Assembly: GCF_001723355.1 (NCBI RefSeq)
Contig: NZ_LPWE01000012.1
Location: forward strand, 248,001-312,000
DNA from: Methyloceanibacter stevinii
GTDB taxonomy: Bacteria > Pseudomonadota > Alphaproteobacteria > Rhizobiales > Methyloligellaceae
Reading direction: 5' to 3'
DNA length: 64,000 nucleotides
Shown here one piece after another: positions 31,630 to 51,966 of this stretch. The notes under the pieces were generated by a model that had not been told where the DNA came from, did no database searches, and saw only the letters and a program-made list of their open reading frames with translations. The position numbers and the translations under genes are program-made. Position 1 is the stretch's first letter; every line of letters starts with the position of its first letter.

Positions 31630-32384
31630 TACGCGTTCTCTCCGCCCTCTGCCGGCTGTGCCGCTTCTGCCTCAGCAGCAGGCTCTTTGACCGGCGCTAG
31701 TTCCTCGGCGCCCTTTCGGAACGCACCGGGGACCGGTGCACCCTCGGGCAGCGCCCGCTTGACCGCATCGCGCAGGAGAACCCATCCGCCCTTGGCACCG
31801 GGAACGGCGCCGCGGATCATGATGAGACCGCGCTCGGCATCCGTCTTCACCACGCGCAGATTCTGCGTCGTGACGCTCACGTCACCCATGTGACCAGCCA
31901 TCTTCTTGCCCTTGAACACCTTGCCGGGATCCTGGCACTGGCCGGTGGAGCCATGGCTTCTGTGGTTGATCGACACGCCGTGGCTGGCCCGGAGACCGCC
32001 GAACCCGTGCCGCTTCATGCCACCGGCAAAACCCTTACCGATAGACGTTCCCGAGGCATCGACGAACTGCCCTTCGACGAAGTGGTCGGCGGTGATCTCC
32101 GCGCCCACATCGATCAAATTCTCCGGGCTCACCCGAAACTCAGCGACTTTACGCTTCGGCTCGACATTCGCCACGGCGAAACCGCCGCGTTGAGCCCGCG
32201 TCAAACGCTTAACTTTGGCACGGCCGGCACCAAGCTGAACGGCGGTGTAGCCGTTCTTTTCCGCGGTCCGCTGACCGACGACCTGGCAGTTTTCCAGGCG
32301 CAGCACCGTCACCGGGATGTGTTCCCCGGCATCGGTGAAGATCCTGGTCATACCGACCTTTTGCGCGATAACACCTGATCGCAT
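31629..32384 (-). CDS. rplC: 50S ribosomal protein L3
   Basis: A 251-residue assembly-initiating protein reaching to the peptidyl-transferase centre. Contains the motif [17 protein letters not shown] and [20 protein letters not shown] with the Gln that PrmB methylates. A C-terminal Ala/Glu/Pro-rich extension of about 30 residues ([18 protein letters not shown]) goes beyond the E. coli protein, as in other alphaproteobacteria. Confidence 0.98.
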   Translation of the reverse strand: MRSGVIAQKVGMTRIFTDAGEHIPVTVLRLENCQVVGQRTAEKNGYTAVQLGAGRAKVKRLTRAQRGGFAVANVEPKRKVAEFRVSPENLIDVGAEITADHFVEGQFVDASGTSIGKGFAGGMKRHGFGGLRASHGVSINHRSHGSTGQCQDPGKVFKGKKMAGHMGDVSVTTQNLRVVKTDAERGLIMIRGAVPGAKGGWVLLRDAVKRALPEGAPVPGAFRKGAEELAPVKEPAAEAEAAQPAEGGENA

Positions 32385-32416
32385 CGAACTAATTCCTTGC
32401 CTCGTCCCGCAACCGG

Positions 32417-32725
32417 TTACAGCTTGATCTCAACATCCACGCCGGCGGCGAGATCGAGTTTCATCAAAGCGTCGACCGTCTGCGGCGTCGGATCGACAAT
32501 GTCGAGCAGCCGCTTGTGCGTCCGCATCTCGAACTGCTCACGGCTCTTCTTGTCGATATGCGGCGAGCGGTTCACGGTGAACTTCTCGATACGGGTCGGC
32601 AGCGGGATTGGCCCGCGGACATCCGCACCGGTACGTTTCGCCGTGTTGACGATTTCCTTGGTCGACGCATCGAGAATGCGATGGTCGAAGGCTTTCAGCC
32701 TAATTCTTATGTTCTGGCTCTGCAT
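32417..32725 (-). CDS. rpsJ: 30S ribosomal protein S10 (NusE)
   Basis: A 102-residue protein of the 30S head which also pairs with NusB in antitermination. Start [20 protein letters not shown] and ending [20 protein letters not shown] are diagnostic. First gene of the S10 operon; a hairpin separates it from tuf. Confidence 0.98.
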   Translation of the reverse strand: MQSQNIRIRLKAFDHRILDASTKEIVNTAKRTGADVRGPIPLPTRIEKFTVNRSPHIDKKSREQFEMRTHKRLLDIVDPTPQTVDALMKLDLAAGVDVEIKL

Positions 32726-32743
32726 CTCGACGGCCTTAAGTTA

Positions 32744-32775
32744 GAGAAACGCGCCGCCCCAAAACGGAGCGGCGC
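32744..32775 (-). terminator. Hairpin between tuf and rpsJ, possible terminator or attenuator
   Basis: On the minus strand a 10-bp GC stem (GCGCCGCTCC with GGGGCGGCGC, one wobble) is followed by GTTTCTCT. It lies 16 bp after the tuf stop and ahead of rpsJ, so it could partly separate the str and S10 transcription units. The T-tract is poor. Confidence 0.5.
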
Positions 32776-32790
32776 ACTTCCCAAATACCC

Positions 32791-33981
32791 TTACTCGATG
32801 ATCGACGACACGACGCCGGCGCCGACGGTGCGGCCACCTTCACGGATAGCGAAGCGAAGCTTCTCTTCCATTGCGATCGGCACGATCAGCTCAACGGTCA
32901 TGGCAACATTGTCGCCCGGCATCACCATCTCGGTGCCTTCCGGCAGCTCGACCACACCCGTCACGTCGGTGGTGCGGAAGTAGAACTGCGGACGGTAGTT
33001 GCCGAAGAACGGCGTGTGGCGGCCGCCCCTCTTCTTTCGTGAGGTGTATGCCTCGGCCTTGAACTTCGTGTGCGGCGTCACGGAGCCGGGCTTGGCCAGA
33101 ACCTGACCACGCTCGACACCTTCACGGTCGATACCACGAAGCAGGCAGCCCACATTGTCGCCCGCCTGGCCCTGATCGAGCAGCTTACGGAACATCTCAA
33201 CGCCGGTAACGGTCGTCTTCGTCGTCGGCTTAATACCGACGATCTCGACTTCCTCGCCAACCTTGACCACACCGCGCTCGACACGCCCGGTGACCACGGT
33301 GCCGCGGCCCGAGATCGAGAACACGTCTTCGATCGGCATCAGGAACGCGCCGTCGACAGGACGATCCGGCTGCGGGATGTACTCGTCGACAGCCTTCATG
33401 AGCTCGAGAATGGCTTTCTGACCGATCTCGGGATTGGAGTCCTCGATCGCGGCAAGAGCCGAGCCCTTGATGATCGGGATATCGTCGCCCGGGAACTCGT
33501 ACTTGGACAGAAGCTCGCGAACTTCGAGCTCGACGAGGTCCAGAAGCTCCTCGTCATCGACCTGGTCGACCTTGTTCAGGAACACCACCAGCGCCGGCAC
33601 ACCGACCTGACGAGCCAGCAAAATATGCTCGCGGGTCTGCGGCATCGGGCCGTCGGCGGCCGACACCACAAGGATGGCGCCGTCCATCTGCGCCGCACCC
33701 GTGATCATGTTCTTCACGTAGTCGGCGTGACCCGGGCAGTCCACGTGCGCGTAGTGCCGGTTCTCGGTCTCGTACTCCACGTGTGCCGTGGAGATCGTGA
33801 TGCCGCGAGCCTTTTCTTCAGGCGCCTTATCGATTTCATCGTAGGCGGTGAACGTGGCGCCGCCGGTCTCAGCCAATGTCTTGGTGATCGCAGCGGTCAG
33901 GGTCGTTTTACCGTGATCGACGTGACCAATCGTACCGATGTTACAATGCGGCTTTGACCGGTCGAATTTCTCTTTAGCCAT
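32791..33981 (-). CDS. tuf: Elongation factor Tu
   Basis: Delivers aminoacyl-tRNA to the ribosome. G1 is GHVDHGKTT, the switch region contains RGITIST, G3 [11 protein letters not shown] and G4 NKVD; 396 residues is normal. Near 33026-33045 the sequence reads [11 protein letters not shown] where EF-Tu invariably has YTLTKEEGGRH: one C missing from a CCC run and one extra G in a G run explain it exactly, so this is a masked double indel. It belongs to the str operon rpsL-rpsG-fusA-tuf. This is the only tuf copy in the window. Confidence 0.97.
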   Translation of the reverse strand: MAKEKFDRSKPHCNIGTIGHVDHGKTTLTAAITKTLAETGGATFTAYDEIDKAPEEKARGITISTAHVEYETENRHYAHVDCPGHADYVKNMITGAAQMDGAILVVSAADGPMPQTREHILLARQVGVPALVVFLNKVDQVDDEELLDLVELEVRELLSKYEFPGDDIPIIKGSALAAIEDSNPEIGQKAILELMKAVDEYIPQPDRPVDGAFLMPIEDVFSISGRGTVVTGRVERGVVKVGEEVEIVGIKPTTKTTVTGVEMFRKLLDQGQAGDNVGCLLRGIDREGVERGQVLAKPGSVTPHTKFKAEAYTSRKKRGGRHTPFFGNYRPQFYFRTTDVTGVVELPEGTEMVMPGDNVAMTVELIVPIAMEEKLRFAIREGGRTVGAGVVSSIIE

Positions 33982-34032
33982 TGTGGCTCTCCATTCCTCT
34001 CACCAGAAAGCTAAAACTCAACGCCCAATCGC

Positions 34033-36108
<2,076 letters not shown>

Positions 36109-36129
36109 CGTTCGAGTTCCTTGAGCCGG

Positions 36130-36600
36130 TTACCAGCGATAGTGCGAGAAGGCGCGGTTGGCCTCGGCCATCCGGTGCGTGTCCTCGCGCTTCTTCACGG
36201 CCGAGCCGCGGTTGTTGACGGCATCGAGAAGCTCACCCGACAGCCGCTCGACCATCGTGTTCTCGTTGCGCCCACGGGCCGCGGAGATAATCCAGCGAAT
36301 GGCCAGCGCTTGGCGGCGGTCGATACGGACTTCGACCGGCACCTGGTAGGTCGCACCGCCCACACGGCGGGAGCGCACCTCAATGGCCGGCATGACGTTC
36401 TGCAGCGCCTGATGAAACAATTCGATCGGGTTCTGCTTCACCTTGTCTTCCATCTGGTCGAGCGCGCCATAGACGATCCGCTCGGCGGCAGACTTCTTGC
36501 CGTCCAGCATGATGGAATTCATGAACTTGGTGAGCACCTGATCCCCAAACTTGGGATCGGGAATGATCTCCCGCTTATCAGCTTTGTGCCGCCTGGACAT
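36130..36600 (-). CDS. rpsG: 30S ribosomal protein S7
   Basis: A 156-residue head protein binding the 3' major domain of 16S rRNA near the E site. Start [20 protein letters not shown] and the segment [18 protein letters not shown] are diagnostic; ends with [15 protein letters not shown]. str operon. Confidence 0.98.
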   Translation of the reverse strand: MSRRHKADKREIIPDPKFGDQVLTKFMNSIMLDGKKSAAERIVYGALDQMEDKVKQNPIELFHQALQNVMPAIEVRSRRVGGATYQVPVEVRIDRRQALAIRWIISAARGRNENTMVERLSGELLDAVNNRGSAVKKREDTHRMAEANRAFSHYRW

Positions 36601-36641
36601 ATCGCTTCAATCCGTTCCTTAAAGACCAAAAAAGCGCCCCA

Positions 36642-37013
36642 CTACTTGGGCCGCTTGGCTCCGTATTTCGAGCGCCGCTGACGGCGGGCGCTGACGCCTT
36701 GCGTGTCGAGCACGCCGCGAATGATGTGGTAGCGCACACCGGGAAGATCCTTCACGCGGCCGCCGCGGATCATGACCACGGAGTGCTCCTGAAGATTGTG
36801 ACCCTCACCCGGGATGTAGCTCGTCACTTCCTGCTGGTTGGTCAGGCGCACGCGCGCGACCTTCCGGAGGGCCGAGTTCGGCTTCTTCGGCGTGGTGGTG
36901 TACACGCGGGTGCAAACCCCCCGCTTCTGCGGGCAGGCCTGCATGGCCGGTACTTTGTTGCGCTTTACCGGGGCCTTACGCGGCTTCCGGATCAATTGCT
37001 GAATCGTTGGCAT
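36642..37013 (-). CDS. rpsL: 30S ribosomal protein S12
   Basis: A 123-residue decoding-centre protein, target of streptomycin-resistance mutations. Start [15 protein letters not shown] at 37013; a further in-frame ATG upstream would add 15 unrelated residues. The streptomycin loops read [15 protein letters not shown] (wild-type Lys present) and [17 protein letters not shown]. First gene of the str operon. Confidence 0.98.
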   Translation of the reverse strand: MPTIQQLIRKPRKAPVKRNKVPAMQACPQKRGVCTRVYTTTPKKPNSALRKVARVRLTNQQEVTSYIPGEGHNLQEHSVVMIRGGRVKDLPGVRYHIIRGVLDTQGVSARRQRRSKYGAKRPK

Positions 37014-37184
37014 AGCAGCCCTAGCGTCCAATCGTTTGCGACGGCGAAACCGCCTCATTCACCTATGGGCGCGAACGCCCAAAACCACATGGGCGACACC
37101 GCCCGAAAACCTGGGCGGATGGCCCAAAACACAAGAGCTGAAGCTGCGAGTCGTCCCTCGCGTCCTTCAGCGCTCAAAACAGAG

Positions 37185-37210
37185 GATCTTGAGGGGAAAC
37201 CCCCAAGATC
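37185..37210 (-). terminator. Short hairpin upstream of rpsL
   Basis: An inverted repeat (GATCTTG plus G run, loop AAA, C run plus AAGATC) with one bulge. On the minus strand it is followed by a TCTGTTTT stretch, which fits a weak terminator or leader hairpin in the str operon upstream region. Confidence 0.4.
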
Positions 37211-37358
37211 ATGACCCCGATATGATCCCGGTTAGTCCGGCAGCGTCTAACCCGCGCCCCAAAGGGCATCCTCTCGGTGGGCTACCGCCTGCCGCTAAAT
37301 GTGGCCGCGTTGTATCAGGCCGCTTCTCGAAACGTCAAGGGCTCAAGCGCCTGAAATC

Positions 37359-37401
37359 GGGGGCCAAGCTCCGTTTTTCACGGTTTTGCCGCTTGGCCCC
37401 C
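37359..37401 (-). terminator. Long hairpin just after rpoC
   Basis: A perfect 11-bp outer stem (GGGGGCCAAGC with GCTTGGCCCCC) encloses a smaller inner repeat (CCGT with ACGG flanking T and A runs). It begins 18 bp beyond the rpoC stop, a likely transcription terminator or RNA-processing structure for rpoBC. The T-tract following is poor. Confidence 0.55.
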
Positions 37402-37418
37402 TATATCTCTGCAATGCC

Positions 37419-41666
<4,248 letters not shown>

Positions 41667-41747
41667 TCTGCTTGTCTCCAAATGGGCGGGGCCGCCGCCC
41701 TTCGGTTGTCTTCAACTGGTGTGTAACGAAGCGTCCGGGCTTAACGC

Positions 41748-45878
<4,131 letters not shown>

Positions 45879-46042
45879 GTGGTCCTCTCAAAGCTCGCCG
45901 CGACCGCTCTCCTAAACTCCCGCCTTGGCGGAAACTCAGGGGAACCGTCACGTCTTCGAATATGGATGGGTTAGGGGCCCGGGCCGACCCCTTCATATGG
46001 GGACGGTCCGGGCCTCCTTCAACCCAAGTCTTTAACTCAAGC

Positions 46043-46422
46043 CTACTTGACTCGACGGACGCGCCGGCGTCCTCAAGCTGCTTCTTGATCTTCTCGGCCT
46101 CGTCCTTGGCAACGCCTTCCTTGACCGGCTTCGGCGCACCCTCGACCAGGTCCTTGGCCTCTTTCAGGCCGAGGCTGGTGATCGCACGCACTTCCTTGAT
46201 GACGTTGATTTTCTTGTCGCCAGCCCCGGTCAGAATGACGTCGAACTCGTCCTTCTCCTCGGCAGCGGCCGCATCGCCACCCGCGCCGCCGGCGACAGCC
46301 GCCACGGCAACCGGAGCGGCAGCGGACACGCCCCACTTCTCCTCAAGGATCTTGGCCAGTTCGGCCGCCTCGAGCACCGTCAGGCCCGAAAGATCGTCTG
46401 CAATTTTCTGAAGATCTGCCAT
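46043..46422 (-). CDS. rplL: 50S ribosomal protein L7/L12, stop codon lost by frameshift
   Basis: The stalk protein that recruits translation factors. N-terminal dimerisation domain ([20 protein letters not shown]), an Ala/Gly hinge and the C-terminal domain ([20 protein letters not shown] through [14 protein letters not shown]) are all present. As given, the frame runs past the normal end to 45619, giving 267 residues and entering rpoB. Restoring one G near 46050 yields the standard ending Val-Glu-Val-Lys and a TAG at 46043-46045, for 126 residues. The long read-through form is almost certainly an artefact. Confidence 0.93.
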
Positions 46423-46475
46423 TGTCTTATCCTCGTACGTTCAACTCTTGTGTTTCGATGTATGTCGTCAAAGGC

Positions 46476-46997
46476 CTACGCTGCGTCCTTCGAGCCATAT
46501 GCACTGAAGACCCGCGCAAGCTGAGAGGCCGGTGCGCTGACCGTCCGGGCAATCTTGCCCGCCGGCGCCTGAAGCAGACCAACCAGCTTTCCACGCAGTT
46601 CGTCGAGCGAAGGCAGTTCGGCAAGCGAACCCACCCCCTTGGCATCGAGAACCGTGGGGCCCATCGCACCGCCGAGGATCACGAACTTGTCGTTCCCTTT
46701 GGCGAATTTGACGGCCACCTTCGGCGCCGTGACGGGATCGTCGGAATAAGCGAGGCACGTCGGCCCCGTCATGAGATCCGAAATTCCCTGGGCGTCGGTT
46801 CCATCCAGCGCGAGCTTCACGAGCCTGTTCTTCGCCACCTTGACCGAGCCGCCAGCTTCTCTCATGTCGCTGCGCAGCTTGGTCATATCGGACACCGAAA
46901 GACCCGCGTAGTGAGCCACGACGACCACGCCGGTATTGGCGAAGACATCGCTAAGCGCCGATACAACTTCGCGCTTTTCAGCTCTTTCCATGCTCAC
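46476..46997 (-). CDS. rplJ: 50S ribosomal protein L10
   Basis: The 173-residue stalk base that anchors L7/L12 dimers and in many bacteria represses its own operon by binding the mRNA leader. Start [20 protein letters not shown] and [20 protein letters not shown] are typical; the C-terminal helix binds L12. Confidence 0.97.
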   Translation of the reverse strand: MSMERAEKREVVSALSDVFANTGVVVVAHYAGLSVSDMTKLRSDMREAGGSVKVAKNRLVKLALDGTDAQGISDLMTGPTCLAYSDDPVTAPKVAVKFAKGNDKFVILGGAMGPTVLDAKGVGSLAELPSLDELRGKLVGLLQAPAGKIARTVSAPASQLARVFSAYGSKDAA

Positions 46998-47349
46998 TCC
47001 GTTCTTTCAAACCCGCGAAGGCGTTGAGCCGGTGCGGGCTTAGGCCACACTGAGCCGCGAAACTTTCGGGGGAGGCATCGACGCCATCCCGCGAGCTTTC
47101 GCGGCACTCTGTTGCCTGTCCCGCTCGTCCGCGCAAAAACGCACGTGAGCCACATACGAGGTTCAACCGATCTTCCGGATGCGGCGGCGCCCTTGCGGGC
47201 AAAGTCCGCATCCCTCGAACCGTTTGTCTCCCGTCTCATGCAGGCCCTAAAGGCTTAAGCGGTTTCCCACACCTGCAATCTCGGACAGGTTTGGGCCGCA
47301 CGGCGAACCGGACGGCCCTTCGGGACCAAAAGCCCCGAAACTCTTTCGA
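46998..47349 (-). promoter_or_regulatory. rplA-rplJ spacer, probable L10 leader
   Basis: A 352-bp non-coding gap inside an otherwise tight operon. In many bacteria this position holds a promoter and an L10(L12)4-binding autoregulatory leader. The sequence has several GC-rich imperfect repeats just upstream of rplJ, but the leader fold could not be confirmed by eye. Confidence 0.4.
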
Positions 47350-48048
47350 CTAAGCGCCGCCGACGCTGGCGGGCTCGATCTTGATGCCGGGACCCATCGT
47401 CGAGGTCACGGCAATCTTCTTCAAAAACGTGCCTTTTGCGCCCGAGGGCTTGGCCTTGATCACCGCCTCGGCGAAAGCGCGAATATTGTCGATCAGCGCC
47501 TCCTTCGGTGAAGCTCGCCTTGCCGACGCGGCGTGAATGACGCCGGCCTTCTCGACGCGGAACTCCACGGCGCCGCCCTTGGCAGCCTTGACGGCTTCGG
47601 CAACATCGGTGGTCACGGTGCCGACCTTCGGGTTCGGCATCAGGCCGCGGGGCCCGAGCACCTTACCGAGACGGCCAACCAGCGGCATCATGTCGGGCGT
47701 CGCAATGCAGCGATCGAAGTCGATCGTGCCCTTCTGAACCTGCTCCACCAGATCCTCGGCGCCAACAACCTCGGCGCCCGCCTTCTTGGCTTCCTCGGCC
47801 TTGTCGCCCTTAGCGAATACGCCGACGCGAAGCGTGCGCCCCGAACCGTGCGGCAACTGGCAAACGCCGCGCACCATCTGGTCCGCATGGCGCGGATCGA
47901 CACCGAGATTCATCGCGATTTCGATCGTCTCGTCGAACTTGGCCTTCGCAGCGCCCTTAAGCACCTTCACGGCCTCTTCGACACCGTAGAACTTGTCGTT
48001 GTCGACCGTCTCGGTCGCTGCACGAAACCTCTTCCCGGGCTTGCTCAT
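47350..48048 (-). CDS. rplA: 50S ribosomal protein L1
   Basis: A 232-residue protein of the mobile L1 stalk that handles E-site tRNA. Typical segments: [40 protein letters not shown] and [20 protein letters not shown]. At 47510-47540 the sequence reads [14 protein letters not shown]; the alternative frame gives the expected VGKASFTE, so one missing and one extra base are masked within about 27 bp. Otherwise intact. Confidence 0.96.
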   Translation of the reverse strand: MSKPGKRFRAATETVDNDKFYGVEEAVKVLKGAAKAKFDETIEIAMNLGVDPRHADQMVRGVCQLPHGSGRTLRVGVFAKGDKAEEAKKAGAEVVGAEDLVEQVQKGTIDFDRCIATPDMMPLVGRLGKVLGPRGLMPNPKVGTVTTDVAEAVKAAKGGAVEFRVEKAGVIHAASARRASPKEALIDNIRAFAEAVIKAKPSGAKGTFLKKIAVTSTMGPGIKIEPASVGGA

Positions 48049-48053
48049 CGTCT

Positions 48054-48482
48054 CTACTCCTGGACCTCAAGACCCATCGAACGGGCGGAGCCGGCGATGA
48101 TCTTCATCGCTTGTTCGACGGAATTGGCATTCAAATCCTGCATCTTCGCCTCGGCGATTTCGCGCAGCTGATCCTGCGTGACCTTGCCGGCGACCGTGCG
48201 TCCCGGCTCCTTGGAGCCGCTCTTGGCCTTCGCCGCCTTCTTCAGGAGGTACGAGGCCGGCGGCGTCTTCGTCTCGAACGAGAACGACCGATCCGCGTAG
48301 ACCGTAATCACGGTCGGGATCGGAGAGCCCGGCTCCACCTTCTGCGTCGCCGCATTGAAGGCTTTGCAGAACTCCTGAATGTTCACGCCACGCTGACCGA
48401 GCGCCGGACCGATCGGCGGCGAAGGATTCGCCTGCCCTGCCGGCACCTGCAGCTTGATGTAACCGTCAATCTTCTTCGCCAT
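48054..48482 (-). CDS. rplK: 50S ribosomal protein L11
   Basis: A 142-residue protein of the GTPase-associated centre and thiostrepton site. Start [20 protein letters not shown] with [20 protein letters not shown] is diagnostic. Located between nusG and rplA. Confidence 0.98.
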   Translation of the reverse strand: MAKKIDGYIKLQVPAGQANPSPPIGPALGQRGVNIQEFCKAFNAATQKVEPGSPIPTVITVYADRSFSFETKTPPASYLLKKAAKAKSGSKEPGRTVAGKVTQDQLREIAEAKMQDLNANSVEQAMKIIAGSARSMGLEVQE

Positions 48483-48534
48483 CCCAGTACGTCCTGCGTT
48501 TCATGTCTCGCGCGCTTGAAAATCAGCGCGCTCG

Positions 48535-49065
48535 TTAGAGTTTTTCCACCTGCGCGTATTCGAGCTCGACGGGCGTCGCCCGGCCGAAAATCGAAACTGC
48601 CACTTTGAGCCGCGCCCGCTCTTCGTCGACTTCTTCCACCAGACCGTTGAAGGATGCGAACGGGCCGTCGGCCACGCGCACCTGCTCCCCGATCTCGAAG
48701 GTCACGGACGGCTTCGGCCGCTCGACACCTTCCTGAACCTGCTGGAGGATGCGGCCTGCCTCCTCCTCGGTGATCGGAATGGGCTTGTTGTCCGTGCCCA
48801 GAAAGCCGGTCACCTTCGGCGTGTCCTTGATCAGATGGTAGGTCTCGTCGCTGAGCTCCATCTTCACCAGCACATAGCCCGGAAAGAACTTGCGCTCCGA
48901 CGCCACCTTCCGGCCGCGCCGCATCTCCACGACTTCTTCCATGGGGACAAGCACTTCCTCGAACTGCTCGCCGAGTCCGGCGGACTCGGCCCGCTCCTTG
49001 ATGGATTCGGCGACCTTCCGCTCGAAGTTCGAGTAGGCGTGGACGATATACCAGCGCATAGCCAT
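48535..49065 (-). CDS. nusG: Transcription termination/antitermination protein NusG
   Basis: A 176-residue elongation factor bridging polymerase to Rho or S10. The N-terminal NGN domain (MRWYIVHAYSNFERKVAESI, GYVLVKMELSDETYHLI) is followed by a KOW domain (GEQVRVADGPFASFNGLVEE). Starts 20 bp after secE. Confidence 0.98.
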   Translation of the reverse strand: MAMRWYIVHAYSNFERKVAESIKERAESAGLGEQFEEVLVPMEEVVEMRRGRKVASERKFFPGYVLVKMELSDETYHLIKDTPKVTGFLGTDNKPIPITEEEAGRILQQVQEGVERPKPSVTFEIGEQVRVADGPFASFNGLVEEVDEERARLKVAVSIFGRATPVELEYAQVEKL

Positions 49066-49085
49066 AGGACTAAAGCTTCGACCTC

Positions 49086-49286
49086 CTAGAAAAATCTGAT
49101 GCCGAGAATCAGCTGGACGACCGTGCCGAGCACCCAGTCCACACCGAGGAAGAAGAGCGCGGCGATGATCGACATGACGACGACCATGATCGTCGTGATG
49201 ATCGTCTCACGCCGCGTCGGCCAGGTGACTTTCGACACCTCGGTGCGCACTTGCTGCAGAAACTCAAACGGATTCGTTCTCGCCAT
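49086..49286 (-). CDS. secE: Protein translocase subunit SecE
   Basis: A 66-residue single-span membrane protein completing SecYEG. Contains EVSKVTWPTRRETIITTIMV and a C-terminal hydrophobic helix. First protein gene after the tRNA-Trp gene, as in many proteobacteria. Confidence 0.96.
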   Translation of the reverse strand: MARTNPFEFLQQVRTEVSKVTWPTRRETIITTIMVVVMSIIAALFFLGVDWVLGTVVQLILGIRFF

Positions 49287-49381
49287 CTCGTTCTTACTCT
49301 CGGGAACCGCTTGTCCCGGCTTTCCTTAAACTCCGGACCGTGCGCCCCTGGCCGTCACCGCCAACCCGTGCCTCCGCGTCG

Positions 49382-49458
49382 TGGCAGGAGTGGAGGGACT
49401 CGAACCCCCAACCCCCGGTTTTGGAGACCGGTGCTCTAGCCAGTTGAGCTACACTCCT
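49382..49458 (-). tRNA. tRNA-Trp (anticodon CCA)
   Basis: Cloverleaf on the minus strand with acceptor AGGAGTG paired to CACTCCT, D-arm GCTC/GAGC, anticodon loop CTCCAAA giving CCA, T-loop TTCGAGT and encoded 3' CCA. Lies directly upstream of secE. Confidence 0.95.
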
Positions 49459-49521
49459 ATCGTCCTCGTCGTCCTCAAACCAAATTCAATAATCAAACCA
49501 GCAGGCTAGAGGCCCAAGCTC

Positions 49522-49595
49522 TGGAGCGGGTGAAGGGAATCGAACCCTCATCGTCAGCTTGGAAGGCTGCTGCTCTACCATTGAGCTACACCCGC
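49522..49595 (-). tRNA. tRNA-Gly (anticodon TCC)
   Basis: 74 nt including encoded CCA. Acceptor GCGGGTG pairs with CACCCGC; anticodon loop CTTCCAA gives TCC; T-loop TTCGATT. Between the Trp and Tyr genes. Confidence 0.95.
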
Positions 49596-49624
49596 GACCG
49601 TCTTCCTCTGGCTCCACTGAGAGG

Positions 49625-49709
49625 TGGTGGAGGGGGTTGGATTCGAACCAACGTAGGCATAGCCAACGGGTTTACAGCCCGTCCCCTTTAGCCACTCGGG
49701 CACCCCTCC
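49625..49709 (-). tRNA. tRNA-Tyr (anticodon GTA)
   Basis: 85 nt with the long variable arm expected for Tyr. Acceptor GGAGGGG pairs with CCCCTCC, anticodon loop CTGTAAA gives GTA, T-loop TTCGAAT, encoded CCA. First of three tRNAs preceding secE. Confidence 0.95.
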
Positions 49710-49919
49710 ATAAGTCAAGAGCGTCAGATGGAATGACTGGTGATTTTAACCAAGCAAAAACACCCCGCCGTCGGCCGGCAGGGTCCGCAATAGCCGCTGT
49801 TTATGGGTAGCCAGGCGGTCCCTGTCAACTGTAAATCAGGGTCGAGCGCCTGGAATCCTTAGGATTTATGCTAGGCCTCTACCCGGCCGCCAATTTTCGC
49901 AATGAAAAGCACTTTCTCT

Positions 49920-50701
49920 ATGACACAGCAAAAAGCAAGGCATTCCAAATTCGTAGGCCGCGGCGGCGGACACCGCTCCCGAAAACCGGCAAAGATACCG
50001 ATTCCGACCGGGTGCAACTCTTCGGTATCCATGCGGTGGAGGCCGCCCTCGCCAATGATCGGCGCCCCGTCTACGCCATCCAGGCGACGGAGAACGCCGC
50101 CCACAAGCTTGCGCCCCTGATCGCCAAACGCGGCCTGGACCCGGAACGCGTACTGCCAAAGGCACTCGACCGGCAGCTCGGCGCCGATACGGTCCACCAA
50201 GGCGTGCTGCTGGAGGCGGGCCGCTCGATTCGCCGCTGGACGACCACCTGTCCGGAACGATTCTGGTGCTGGATCAGGTCACCGATCCCCACAATGGGGG
50301 CCGCGCTGCGGTCGGCGGCTGCCTTCGGTGCAAAGGGCCTTGTCATGACCCAACGGCACAGCCCTCCCCTCGGCGGCGTGTTGGCGAAGTCCGCAAGCGG
50401 CGCGCTGGACCTTGTCCCCATCGTGCAGGTTCGGAATCTGGCGGAAGGCTTGGCCGAGCTCGGCGAGCGTGGCGTGACCCGGTTGGGGCTGGCCGAAGAG
50501 GCCGAGCAGGCACTCGAGGACGTGCCCCTAAGCAACCCGCTCGCGCTTGTACTCGGGGCAGAAGGCCGGGGCTTGCGGCAGCTGACGCGGGAGCGCTGCG
50601 ATGTGCTCTGCCGCATTTCGACGGCCAGCGCGCTGGCAAGCCTCAACGTATCGAACGCGGCGGCCATCGCCCTTCACTGGGCGCGGGTCAAAACCGCCTG
50701 A
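49920..50701 (+). CDS. rlmB: 23S rRNA 2'-O-methyltransferase (RlmB/TrmH family), frameshifted
   Basis: SPOUT-class methyltransferase that modifies the ribose of a 23S rRNA guanosine. An N-terminal substrate-binding domain (VQLFGIHAVEAALANDRRPV) precedes the SPOUT domain with NPLALVLGAEGRGLRQLTRE and SLNVSNAAAIALHWA, the knotted SAM-binding motifs. Two breaks are clear: between about 50222 and 50300 the correct reading is LDDHLSGTILVLDQVTDPHN in another frame, flanked by one indel on each side. A third may lie near 49980: the start at 49920 (MTQQKARHSKFVGRGGG) looks natural but is in a different frame, while an ATG at 49868 stays in frame without it. Confidence 0.85.
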
Positions 50702-50789
50702 ACGAAAACGAACGGGCGGGGGACGGCGCTCCCGCACCCTCCCCCTCACGTCCGGGAATCAACCAGTACGCACTGGAAGCTCAGATAGG

Positions 50790-51203
50790 CTAGTCGCAGA
50801 ACCTGCGGCCGAACGAGTCGTACCAGCAGTTCCGCCGCCAATAGCAATTGCCGGGGCCGAGGTTGCAACCGCCCGCATAGGCGGGCTGCTTGTAATAGGC
50901 GTAGTAGTTCGGGTTCCGATAATAGTAGGCGCGCGGTGCCGGCACGCCACACGGCGCGACGCAAGGCGCTGCCGGGGCGACCACGGCGGGCCGCGCGACA
51001 CAAGGCGAAACACAGGGGGCCGCGGCAGCAACGCGCGGCCGGCGCCAACGCCGGCGCAGCGGAATGGGCTGAGGCGTCGGCACGAGCACTTGGGCGCTAC
51101 ACCCATAGGCGGCGCCACACCCGGCCTCTGCCTCAGGCGCGGACATCAGGCTGAAGCCAGCCGCCACGATCACGGCGGCAACAACAGTCATCAGGATCTT
51201 CAT
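50790..51203 (-). CDS. Small secreted Cys/Pro/Tyr-rich protein
   Basis: A 137-residue protein with a signal peptide (MKILMTVVAAVIVAAGFSLM to EAEAG). The middle is Pro/Ala/Cys-rich with repeats of the type APCVSPCVA and APCVAPCGV; the C-terminal part is Tyr-rich (YYYRNPNYYAYYK) and ends with paired cysteines. Low complexity and secretion suggest a surface or envelope protein; no function known. A GGAG-containing ribosome-binding site precedes the start. Confidence 0.65.
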   Translation of the reverse strand: MKILMTVVAAVIVAAGFSLMSAPEAEAGCGAAYGCSAQVLVPTPQPIPLRRRWRRPRVAAAAPCVSPCVARPAVVAPAAPCVAPCGVPAPRAYYYRNPNYYAYYKQPAYAGGCNLGPGNCYWRRNCWYDSFGRRFCD

Positions 51204-51439
51204 CTTGGAACTCCACTCGGGGACTTACAGAGCAGCCGCCCTGGCCTCCCAGAGGCGGCGCGACTGACAAAACCGAGACTAGCGGAGCCAAGTATCGCTA
51301 AAGTTAATGCGATGAATTTAACGCAAGAAAAAGCATTGAGACAGGCTTAACAGCTGCTCCAAAACGGAACAACATTGCACAGTGAAAGAAGTTCTTCTCG
51401 AAATACGGCGAAAGTCTTGAGAGCCACGCGTGGCGGGCT

Positions 51440-51740
51440 CTACTTCATCGCGCGATCGACCCAGGCGTTCCCCGAACCACCACCATCGGAATAGTGGAAA
51501 TAGGGCTCGCAGCGGGGGAAATCCTCGCCGGCCGTCGTGTACGGGCGGTAGAACCACCAATAGTTCCGGTCGAGGCAATGGGCTTCCGTGACCCGCTTCA
51601 TATGGCCGAAGCCGATCAGCCCGCGGCTCGTCACGATCTCGGCCTGCTCGCCGCGCGCGCCGGGCCGTTCAGGCAACCGCAAGGGCGAGCACGAGGCCTG
51701 CGCCAAACGCAAACGCGAACCCCAATCTAAAGCCGGCCAT
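51440..51740 (-). CDS. Small secreted protein with probable frameshift after the signal peptide
   Basis: From an ATG at 51740 the protein begins with a textbook signal peptide (MAGFRLGFAFAFGAGLVLAL), then hits a stop. The adjacent frame continues without a gap as EQAEIVTSRGLIGFGHMKRV and HCLDRNYWWFYRPYTTAGED, a Trp/Tyr-rich tail resembling small exported proteins of Rhizobiales. A single-base error near 51675-51690 would join them into about 100 residues. Function unknown. Confidence 0.55.
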
Positions 51741-51966
51741 GGTTGTCATCCCTTTTCGCGCCCCTTTGCGGCACCCCCGTTAAGCGTTCGGACTCTAAAC
51801 GAAGCGAAAGGCGCGGGCAATCAAGGGAGTGCGCCGATTGCGCAACAGTCACGCAAGAAATGTCTGGGCATGTTATACCCGTTGAACCGTACACGGCCCC
51901 CCGCGCCGCGCGTGACCTCCACGCGACCACATCGTAAGTCAGAAGCTTTCGAAGGAGTATTCCCAC

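Larger units (their letters stand above)
37014..37418 (-). promoter_or_regulatory. Intergenic region rpoC-rpsL with two inverted repeats
   Basis: A 405-bp non-coding spacer. It must carry the end of the rpoBC transcript and the promoter or leader of the str operon. Two hairpins are seen at 37359-37401 and 37185-37210 (listed separately). No conserved protein is found in any frame. Confidence 0.5.

Noticed and set aside
49251-49810. Short plus-strand open frames across the tRNA-Trp, tRNA-Gly and tRNA-Tyr genes
   Set aside because: They are translations of tRNA complements (strings such as GGTRTPNPR and GLDSNQRR), a well-known annotation artefact.
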